Positions 41,569 through 47,387 of a stretch of 47,387 bases of DNA are shown in pieces. A program made the translations under genes and the position numbers. Numbering within the stretch: position 1 is the stretch's first letter; each line of letters begins with the position of its first letter. The DNA is taken from assembly GCA_945905745.1 (NCBI GenBank), contig CAMDQF010000008.1:1-47387 (forward strand), written 5' to 3'. Origin of the DNA: Litorilinea aerophila (lineage in GTDB: Bacteria; Chloroflexota; Anaerolineae; Caldilineales; Caldilineaceae). Under the pieces are notes generated by a model. The model saw nothing but the letters and a program-made list of their open reading frames with translations, was not told the origin of the DNA and did not search any database.

Positions 41569-42039
41569 ATGGCACTCGGCGACTATATCAAAGGCGCAAT
41601 CGACATCGGCAAGGCGATGGGTGTGACGTTGAAGCACTTGGCCGAAAAGCCGGTGACAACGGAGTACCCCCGGGATTCGGTCCCGATGTATCCCCGTTTC
41701 CGGGGCAAGCACGAACTGCGGCGCTACGCCAATGGGATGGAGCGCTGCATCGGCTGTATGCTCTGCGAGGCGGCCTGTCCCACTGGCGCGATCTACGTGG
41801 AGGCGGACGAGAACGATCTGGAGAATCCGACTTCTCCCGGCGAGCGCTACGCCAAAGTCTATGAGGTCAACCTGCTGCGCTGCGTCTTTTGCGGCGACTG
41901 CGAGGAAGCCTGCCCGGTGGAGGCGATTGTGTTGGGCCACGAATTCGCCATGGCCAACTACGAGCGCAAGGATTTCATCCTGACCAAAGAGCAACTGCTC
42001 AACCCCGGCGAACCCAACGTCATCATCCGCCCGGAGTAA
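41569..42039 (+). CDS. nuoI: NADH-quinone oxidoreductase subunit I
   Basis: The start is ATG 41569 ([12 protein letters not shown]), giving 156 aa; the 23 upstream residues in the track are repeat-coded. Two [4Fe-4S] ferredoxin motifs are complete: C60-x2-C63-x2-C66-x3-C70-P and C105-x2-C108-x2-C111-x3-C115-P. NuoI carries clusters N6a and N6b, between NuoG and NuoB. It is the only nuoI in the window. nuoJ follows after 6 bp. Confidence 0.97.
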   Translation: MALGDYIKGAIDIGKAMGVTLKHLAEKPVTTEYPRDSVPMYPRFRGKHELRRYANGMERCIGCMLCEAACPTGAIYVEADENDLENPTSPGERYAKVYEVNLLRCVFCGDCEEACPVEAIVLGHEFAMANYERKDFILTKEQLLNPGEPNVIIRPE

Positions 42040-42045
42040 GTGGCT

Positions 42046-42594
42046 ATGAGTATATCCCTTCTCTTTTTTCTGGTAATCGGGGCTGTCTGTCTGGCCGCAG
42101 CCTTCGGTGTGGTGGTCAGCCGCCAGCCTGTCCACAGCGCGCTCTTTCTGCTGGTGAACTTTGCCATGCTGGCCGTTCTGTATGTGACCCTGGAAGCCCA
42201 GTTTCTGGCCGCGGCCCAGGTCATCATCTACGCCGGCGGCATCGTCATTCTCATCCTCTTCGTCATTATGCTCATCGGCGGGGAGACGAACGACTTCAAG
42301 GCGCACCAGCGCACCTGGAGCCGTTTGGTAGGGCTGGGGCTGGGGCTGATTCTGCTGGCGGGGCTGGGCTACAGCGCGCTGCAAAAACTGCTGCCTTTGC
42401 CCGCAGACCCCAATGCGGCCCTCAACGGCGGCGCACCCAAAACCGTCGGCCTGGAACTTTTCACCAACTACATCCTGCCCTTTGAACTGGTGGGTGTCCT
42501 GCTGCTGGTGGCGCTGATCGGCGCGCTGGTGCTGGGCCGCCAACCTGAAGGCGCGGGCGAAGGCATTGCGTCCCTGAAAGCGAGCGACCGATGA
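42046..42594 (+). CDS. nuoJ: NADH-quinone oxidoreductase subunit J, complete operon
   Basis: ATG 42046 has GGAG 9 nt before; the track's GTG at 42040 would be too close to it. The protein is 182 aa with five TM segments and the NuoJ signature YVTLEAQFLAAAQVIIYAGGIVILILFVIML. Its C-terminus is FELVGVLLLVALIGALVLGR. Its stop overlaps the nuoK start by 4 bp, so they are translationally coupled, unlike the minus cluster where a repeat separates them. Confidence 0.94.
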   Translation: MSISLLFFLVIGAVCLAAAFGVVVSRQPVHSALFLLVNFAMLAVLYVTLEAQFLAAAQVIIYAGGIVILILFVIMLIGGETNDFKAHQRTWSRLVGLGLGLILLAGLGYSALQKLLPLPADPNAALNGGAPKTVGLELFTNYILPFELVGVLLLVALIGALVLGRQPEGAGEGIASLKASDR

Positions 42595-42893
42595 TTCCGA
42601 CCAGCTATTATCTGATTTTGGCTGCCCTGATCTTCGCCGTGGGCGCAACCGGTGTGATGGTGCGTCGCAATGCGGTGATTATCTTTATGTGCGTGGAGAT
42701 GATGCTCAACAGCGTCAACCTGACCCTCATCGCCCTCAGCCGCCAGTGGGGCAACCTGAACGGCCAGGTCTTTGTCTTTATGATTATGGCCGTAGCCGCC
42801 GCCGAAGTGGCCGTGGGGCTGGCGATTCTGATTGCCAACACCCGGCATCGGAAGAGTATTAATATTGACGAGATTAATTTGTTGAAGTGGTGA
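42591..42893 (+). CDS. nuoK: NADH-quinone oxidoreductase subunit K, complete operon
   Basis: The protein of 100 aa has three TM segments, with conserved glutamates in IIFMCVEMMLNSVNLTL and AVAAAEVAVGLAIL and the typical end INIDEINLLKW. It overlaps nuoJ by ATGA. A 106-bp gap with a heptamer foldback separates it from nuoL. Confidence 0.96.
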   Translation: MIPTSYYLILAALIFAVGATGVMVRRNAVIIFMCVEMMLNSVNLTLIALSRQWGNLNGQVFVFMIMAVAAAEVAVGLAILIANTRHRKSINIDEINLLKW

Positions 42894-42895
42894 TT

Positions 42896-42963
42896 GGGGA
42901 TTAGGGACTGGGGATTGGAGACTGGGAAGACGCCCAGTCCCCAGTCCCCAGTCCCCAATCCCT
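42896..42963. repeat. GGGGACT heptamer foldback (nuoK-nuoL gap)
   Basis: Left arm ggggattagggactggggat then tggagactggg (42896-42926), 6-nt loop, right arm cccagtccccagtccccagt then ccccaatccc (42933-42963). The arms pair over about 31 nt with few mismatches and are each built of 7-bp units. The family is the same as the insert in ileS. Confidence 0.85.
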
Positions 42964-42999
42964 GACAGCCGCTCCCTCCTCACCGGAGATTCTACGCTT

Positions 43000-44892
43000 A
43001 TGCTCGACTTCGCCTGGCTTATCTTCGCCTTTCCTGCTGCGGGTGCGCTTTTCAACATGTTTTTTGGCGCGCGGCTGAGCAAAAACGCCATCGGCTGGAT
43101 CGCATCGGTTGCGGTGATCGGCGCCTTCGCCGTGGCCGTGGGTCTGCTCTTCAGCCTGCTGGGGATGGACCCCCACCACCGGGAAGCGGTCGTCCACCTG
43201 TGGGATTGGATCGACGTCGGCAGCTTCCACGCGCCGGCGGCGATGCTTATCGACAGCCTGAGCGTGACAATGGCTCTGGTCGTCACTGGTGTGGGTGCGC
43301 TGATTCACATCTACGCCACGGGCTATATGCACGACGAGGAACGCTTCCAGCGTTTCTTCGTCTATCTCAACTTTTTCATCTTTGCGATGCTGATCCTCAT
43401 CCTCAGCGACAACTTCCTGGGGATGTTTGTGGGCTGGGAGGGCGTCGGTCTGGCCTCCTACCTGCTCATCGGCTTTTACTTTGACAAAGAGGACAGCACC
43501 TACGGCTCCTACGCCGACGCGGGCAAGAAGGCATTTATCGTCAACCGTATCGGCGATTTCGGGATGATGCTGGCGATCATGGCCCTGTGGACGAGCCTGG
43601 GCACGATTACCTTTGAGGGCGTCTTCGAGCACGCGGGCGAACTGAGCGCAGGGGTGGCGGGTACGGTCTGTTTCCTCCTTCTCCTGGCCGCCACGGGCAA
43701 GAGCGCACAGCTGCCCCTCTTCGTCTGGCTGCCGGATGCCATGGCTGGCCCCACGCCCGTCTCCGCCCTGATCCACGCGGCCACAATGGTGACCGCGGGT
43801 GTCTATATGATCGCTCGCACCCACGTCCTCTTTGACCTGGCCCCAAGTGTGATGGCGACAACAGCCTGGGTGGGGGTGTTGACCGCGCTGCTGGGCGCGT
43901 CGATTGCCCTGGTGCAGACCGACCTGAAGAAGATTCTGGCCTACTCAACCATCTCTCAATTGGGCTATATGATTCTGGGCGTGGGCGTGGGCGCGTACGC
44001 CTTTGCCATCTTCCATCTGGTCACCCACGCCTTCTTCAAGGCCCTGCTCTTCCTTAGCGCGGGCAATGTGATGCACGGGCTGCCCGGCGGCGAATTGAAC
44101 ATCAACAAAATGGGCAACCTGCGGGAGAAGATGCCGACGACCTATAAATTGTTCGCCATCGGCGCGTTGGCCCTGGCCGGTTTCCCGCTGACCTCCGGCT
44201 TCTTCTCGAAGGATGCGATTCTGCTCACCGTTTTCGACAGCAACCTTCTGTTGTATGTGCTGGGACTCTTTACCGCGCTGCTGACGGCTTTCTACAGTTT
44301 CCGCGCCGTCTTTGTCGCCTTTTGGGGCAAGCAGCGGGACAAGCACGTCTTCGAGCACGCCCACGAGAGCCACGGCGTGATGACTTCCACTCTTTGGGTG
44401 CTGGCCGCGTTGGCGCTGGTGGGCGGTCTTCTCAACCTGCCTTTTGTCCTGACGCTGGAACACTGGCTGGAGGAGGCGGTTGGCCCGGCGTCATTTCACC
44501 CGTCGGTCGGTCTGGAGATCGCTCTGCTGGTGGTCAGCGCGCTGGTCTCCCTGGCGGGCATCGGTCTGGCCTATGGCCGTTACGTGCAGGACGCGGCCTG
44601 GGCCAAGCGTATCACGAATGTCTTCAAGCCGCTGGAATCCCTGGCCCAGCACAAGTGGTACATTGACGAGTTGTATATGACAGCCATCGTCCAACCTCTG
44701 CGCGCCCTGGCCGACTTTTTCGCCAGGATGATTGACCAGCGGGCCATCGACGGTTCGGTGAATCTGCTGGGCACAGCGCATCTGGCCGCGGGCAACCTGC
44801 TGCGCCGGGTACACAACGGGCTGCTGCCGACATACGCACTCAGTCTCTTTGTGGGGGTGGTGGCGGTGTTGTTGTATTTTGTGTTTGTGTAG
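43000..44892 (+). CDS. nuoL: NADH-quinone oxidoreductase subunit L, complete operon
   Basis: The protein of 630 aa, of normal length, has GGAG 11 nt before its ATG. The antiporter residues are present: Glu in MFVGWEGVGLASYLLIGFYF and Lys in GKSAQLPLFVWLPDAMAGPTPVSA. The C-terminal extension with the lateral helix follows residue about 490. It has no His-rich loop; the corresponding segment after FLSAGNVMHG is short (LPGGELNINKMGNL). Confidence 0.97.
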   Translation: MLDFAWLIFAFPAAGALFNMFFGARLSKNAIGWIASVAVIGAFAVAVGLLFSLLGMDPHHREAVVHLWDWIDVGSFHAPAAMLIDSLSVTMALVVTGVGALIHIYATGYMHDEERFQRFFVYLNFFIFAMLILILSDNFLGMFVGWEGVGLASYLLIGFYFDKEDSTYGSYADAGKKAFIVNRIGDFGMMLAIMALWTSLGTITFEGVFEHAGELSAGVAGTVCFLLLLAATGKSAQLPLFVWLPDAMAGPTPVSALIHAATMVTAGVYMIARTHVLFDLAPSVMATTAWVGVLTALLGASIALVQTDLKKILAYSTISQLGYMILGVGVGAYAFAIFHLVTHAFFKALLFLSAGNVMHGLPGGELNINKMGNLREKMPTTYKLFAIGALALAGFPLTSGFFSKDAILLTVFDSNLLLYVLGLFTALLTAFYSFRAVFVAFWGKQRDKHVFEHAHESHGVMTSTLWVLAALALVGGLLNLPFVLTLEHWLEEAVGPASFHPSVGLEIALLVVSALVSLAGIGLAYGRYVQDAAWAKRITNVFKPLESLAQHKWYIDELYMTAIVQPLRALADFFARMIDQRAIDGSVNLLGTAHLAAGNLLRRVHNGLLPTYALSLFVGVVAVLLYFVFV

Positions 44893-44905
44893 ATGGAATG
44901 AATTC

Positions 44906-44955
44906 AGCCCAGGAATGAATTCCCGGCTGATAGCTGAAGTCGTCTGAAGACGACT
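44906..44955. repeat. Two-hairpin repeat after nuoL
   Basis: AGCC-ca-GGAAT-ga-ATTCC-c-GGCT (44906-44928) is followed by AGTCGTCT-ga-AGACGACT (44938-44955). It is a compact pair of hairpins like a BIME or REP pair and lies directly before a truncated reading frame. Confidence 0.75.
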
Positions 44956-44963
44956 GGGAATTG

Positions 44964-45050
44964 CAGTCCACCGATGAGCGGGAGGCGCTGGAAACGGGTT
45001 TTGTCATTCTGGATCGAACCGGCGTCACGCAGGTACGAGAGGCGGCGTAG
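44964..45050 (+). pseudogene. Possible 3' remnant of a small gene
   Basis: A frame without its own ATG reads STDEREALETGFVILDRTG then VTQVREAA and a stop, directly after the hairpin repeat. It looks protein-like and ends 2 nt before the ATG of the next small ORF, as in a two-gene unit whose first gene lost its 5' part. The family is not recognised and the call is weak. Confidence 0.3.
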
Positions 45051-45052
45051 GA

Positions 45053-45331
45053 ATGTTGACATCCGAGGAATTTTCAGCAACTATCGTCAAACTGCGGGCA
45101 GCGGGTCAGGACAGCGAGAAGCGGCGGCTAATCTTGAAGAATATTCCGCTGATGGAACGCCCGACGCTGCTTTTAGGCGAAGGGCAAACAATGGTGGACG
45201 AATTGATTCCGCCCTTTCAGGCAAAGTATCCAGATCGGTCAAAATTCGGTATTATTTTGATGGTACACAAGCATCTTGACCGTTACAGCAATCGAGAATT
45301 GACCTACGAACAACTGTTTGAGACCATTTGA
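45053..45331 (+). CDS. Hypothetical protein of 92 aa between nuoL and nuoM
   Basis: I do not recognise this protein. It starts LTSEEFSATIVKLRAAGQ, is mixed charged and helical with a central LLLGEGQTMVDELIPPF stretch, and ends NRELTYEQLFETI. It has no TM segment or metal motif. It lies behind a two-hairpin repeat and a truncated frame, and 34 bp before nuoM. It resembles the other non-nuo genes in this operon in being small and repeat-associated. It may be an antitoxin-like or mobile-unit protein; this is a guess from context only. Confidence 0.5.
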   Translation: MLTSEEFSATIVKLRAAGQDSEKRRLILKNIPLMERPTLLLGEGQTMVDELIPPFQAKYPDRSKFGIILMVHKHLDRYSNRELTYEQLFETI

Positions 45332-45365
45332 ACTGCAACTCTCCACTTCAGAGTGAAGTAACCCA

Positions 45366-46847
45366 ATGAACTTCCTACTTTCGCTTATCACATTTCTCCC
45401 CCTCGTCGGCGCGCTGATTCTATTGGCCGTGTCCGGAGACGGGGCCAAAAAGAGCATTGCCCTGGGCACAACCCTCGTCACCTTTCTGGTCAGCCTGTTG
45501 CTGCTGATGAACTGGCCGGAGGGCGCAGCAGGGATGGTGCTGGAGGAGAAGTACGCCTGGATCCCCGATCTGGACATCTTCTACCACCTGGGCGTGGACG
45601 GTATCAGCCTCTGGTTGGTGCTGCTGACGACTTTCCTTATGCCCATTGCCGTGGCCTTCAGCAATCAGCACATCAAAGAGAATGTGGGCGGCTATATGGC
45701 CCTGATGCTGCTGATGCAGACGGCGATGATTGGCGTCTTCCTTTCCTTGGATTTGGTGCTCTTTTATGTCTTCTGGGAGTTCAGCCTCATCCCGATGTAC
45801 TTCCTCATCGGCAAGTGGGGCGGCCAGAACCGGGTCTACGCGGCGCTTAAGTTTTTCCTCTACACCCTGGCCGGCTCGGCGCTGATGCTGGTGGCGATTC
45901 TGCTGGTCTACTTCAACACCGGCACCTTCAATGTATTGGAACTGCAAAATGCCAACCTGCCGGTGACGATCCAGCAGTTTGCTTTCCTGGCCTTTGCCCT
46001 GGGCTTTGCCATCAAAGTGCCACTCTTCCCCTTGCACACCTGGCTGCCCGACGCCCACGTCCAGGCCCCCACGGCTGGTTCGGTCATTCTGGCCGGTGTG
46101 CTGCTGAAGATGGGAACCTATGGATTTGTGCGCTTCGCCCTGCCCATCTTCCCAGAGGCGGCAGTGGGCTACGGCGGTCTCTTTGCCTGGCTGGCGATTG
46201 TCGGCATCCTCTACGGCGCGCTGGTTTCGCTGGTGCAAAAGGATATCAAATCCCTGGTCGCCTACGGTTCCGTGGCCCACTTGGGCTTTGTGATGCTGGG
46301 CATCTTCGCCTTCAACCAACAGGGGATGAGCGGCGCGGTGCTACAAATGGTCAACCACGGGTTGAGCACGGGGGCGCTCTTTTTGATGGTGGGTATGCTC
46401 TACGAACGCCGCCACACCCGGCTGCTCAGCGAATTTGGCGGCCTGTGGAAGAGCATTCCGGTCTTCTGCTTCTTCTTTCTGGTGGTGGCCATGAGCAGCG
46501 CAGGGTTGCCCGGTCTCAACGGTTTCGTGGGCGAGTTCACAATTCTGCTGGGGGCCTATGCTCACAACCCGCTCTACGCGGTGCTGGGCACAGCCGGGAT
46601 TATTCTGGCCGCCTGGTATCTGCTGATCGCCTTCCGCAAAATAGCTCAGGGGCCGTTGACCAACCCGAAGAACGAAGCTGGCGTGCTCCCCGACCTGAAC
46701 CGCCGGGAATTGGTCCTGCTAATTCCGCTGGTCGTGCTCTTCTTTGTCATCGGTCTCTTCCCCAATCTCTTCCTCGACAAGATCAACCCGGCGGTGGAAG
46801 CGATGCAGGTGTTACAGGCGAATGTGCCAGCAGTTGTACAGAAATGA
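45366..46847 (+). CDS. nuoM: NADH-quinone oxidoreductase subunit M, complete operon
   Basis: The protein of 493 aa has an antiporter-like fold with about 14 TM segments. The channel Glu is in YVFWEFSLIPMYFLIGKWGG and the Lys in FAIKVPLFPLHTWLPDAHVQAPTAGS. The C-terminus ends in GLFPNLFLDKINPAVEAM, typical of NuoM. The ribosome site is weak. It is followed by a 174-bp gap consisting mostly of an inverted repeat, then nuoN. Confidence 0.97.
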   Translation: MNFLLSLITFLPLVGALILLAVSGDGAKKSIALGTTLVTFLVSLLLLMNWPEGAAGMVLEEKYAWIPDLDIFYHLGVDGISLWLVLLTTFLMPIAVAFSNQHIKENVGGYMALMLLMQTAMIGVFLSLDLVLFYVFWEFSLIPMYFLIGKWGGQNRVYAALKFFLYTLAGSALMLVAILLVYFNTGTFNVLELQNANLPVTIQQFAFLAFALGFAIKVPLFPLHTWLPDAHVQAPTAGSVILAGVLLKMGTYGFVRFALPIFPEAAVGYGGLFAWLAIVGILYGALVSLVQKDIKSLVAYGSVAHLGFVMLGIFAFNQQGMSGAVLQMVNHGLSTGALFLMVGMLYERRHTRLLSEFGGLWKSIPVFCFFFLVVAMSSAGLPGLNGFVGEFTILLGAYAHNPLYAVLGTAGIILAAWYLLIAFRKIAQGPLTNPKNEAGVLPDLNRRELVLLIPLVVLFFVIGLFPNLFLDKINPAVEAMQVLQANVPAVVQK

Positions 46848-47003
46848 TACGTATTGCGTATTTCGTATTGCGTAGGTAGTCACGAATCAGATTCATTGAA
46901 ACTGATTCGTACTGTGACGATAGTGAAGTCTGCTTTCCACACTTCGCCTTCGACAGCAAAAACCAGTCAATCGCCACTTCTTACGAAATACGCGATACGC
47001 AAC
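46848..47003. repeat. Long inverted repeat of ACGCAAT heptamers (nuoM-nuoN gap)
   Basis: The left arm tacgtattgcgtatttcgta then ttgcgta (46848-46874) is complementary to the right arm ttacgaaatacgcgatacgc then aac (46981-47003). Inside lies a perfect hairpin, ACGAATCAG / CTGATTCGT (46882-46910). The whole is about 156 bp and starts right after the nuoM stop. Confidence 0.75.
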
Positions 47004-47021
47004 ACTCCCTTCGGAGCACGA

Positions 47022-47387
47022 ATGAACACTTCGGTCCTCTTTGAAAATCTACACGTCCTCCTCCCCGAAATCGTACTGATTGTGGGCGCGATGATTGTGA
47101 TGATGGCGGATGTTTTTCGCCGCCGTCAGGGCGAGGCTGGCATTCTGCCTGGTCTCTCGCTGGTAACATTGCTGGCGAGTATCGGCGCGGCGGTCTACGT
47201 CTGGAACCAGCCCACCGCTTCGTATATGGGCGGGGCCACCTCAGACAACTTCTCGCTGGGCGTGCGTCTGGTGGTGGCCATCGCCGCCATCTTCGGCGTA
47301 CTCCTTAGCGGTGGCTATCTGCCCGCCATGCAGAAAAAGGCAGGCGAGTACTACTCCCTGCTCCTGCTGGCCGCCAGCGGAATGATG
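47022..47387 (+). CDS. nuoN: NADH-quinone oxidoreductase subunit N, complete operon, 3' end outside window
   Basis: ATG 47022 has GGAG 5 nt before. The frame stays open for 122 codons to the window end, which is why the ORF track lacks it. It begins NTSVLFENLHVLLPEIVLIVGAM, the usual NuoN N-terminus (LLPEI), followed by further TM segments and GEYYSLLLLAASGMM. It is the last gene of the complete operon and the antiporter-like subunit nearest NuoK. Confidence 0.93.
   Translation, partial: MNTSVLFENLHVLLPEIVLIVGAMIVMMADVFRRRQGEAGILPGLSLVTLLASIGAAVYVWNQPTASYMGGATSDNFSLGVRLVVAIAAIFGVLLSGGYLPAMQKKAGEYYSLLLLAASGMM

Overview
The window is about 47 kb of a bacterial genome, most likely from a Chloroflexota member related to Anaerolineae or Caldilineae. 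The evidence is a duplicated complex I locus, fused NuoCD and NuoEF genes, a type-2-looking IleRS, and intergenic gaps filled with 7-bp-period and foldback repeats. The assignment rests on gene content only; no rRNA or tRNA gene is present to confirm it. Most of the window is GC-rich. The block at about 14.8-21.3 kb is clearly AT-rich.

Layout. 1-4.5 kb: an ankyrin-repeat lipoprotein cut by the window edge, a VTT-domain membrane protein plus phospholipase-D-type enzyme operon, and an XRE-type regulator. Two near-identical CTACCAA-N2-TTGGTAG operator-like palindromes flank the operon. 4.6-14.6 kb: ileS, with an altered HIGH motif and an in-frame repeat insertion; a VapBC-like toxin-antitoxin pair; a REP-associated (Y1/HUH) transposase; a GNAT acetyltransferase and AlaX editing-protein operon with a full promoter and T-box leader in front; two overlapping CNNM/CorC-type membrane proteins; and a DinB-fold protein. 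14.8-21.3 kb: a two-gene AT-rich defence-like cassette, a PLD-nuclease/SF2-helicase fusion and an Eco57I-like adenine methyltransferase.

21.7-30.7 kb (minus strand): a complex I cluster holding only membrane-arm genes (nuoA, H, J, K, a small TPR/TM gene, L, M, N), in the classical order but without B, C, D, E, F, G and I. 31.1-47.4 kb (plus strand, divergent): a full nuo operon A-B-CD-EF-G-H-I-J-K-L-M-N, with nuoN cut by the window end. The two clusters share a 430-bp divergent promoter region containing a consensus sigma70 promoter and a 72-bp element with 20-bp perfect inverted repeats. The second membrane arm keeps its channel residues and its NuoL carries a His/Asp-rich loop. It either docks to the peripheral arm encoded by the divergent operon or works as a separate ion-translocating module.

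The complete nuo operon is interrupted in four places by unrelated small genes (GxxExxY, Uma2, HicB-like, and an orphan of 92 aa). Nearly all the other gaps in both nuo clusters hold short inverted-repeat or heptamer-repeat elements of several families. The strongest leads are the stripped-down second complex I membrane arm, the T-box in front of GNAT-alaX, the GIHH-type IleRS, and the repeat families that colonise gaps and even enter coding frames.
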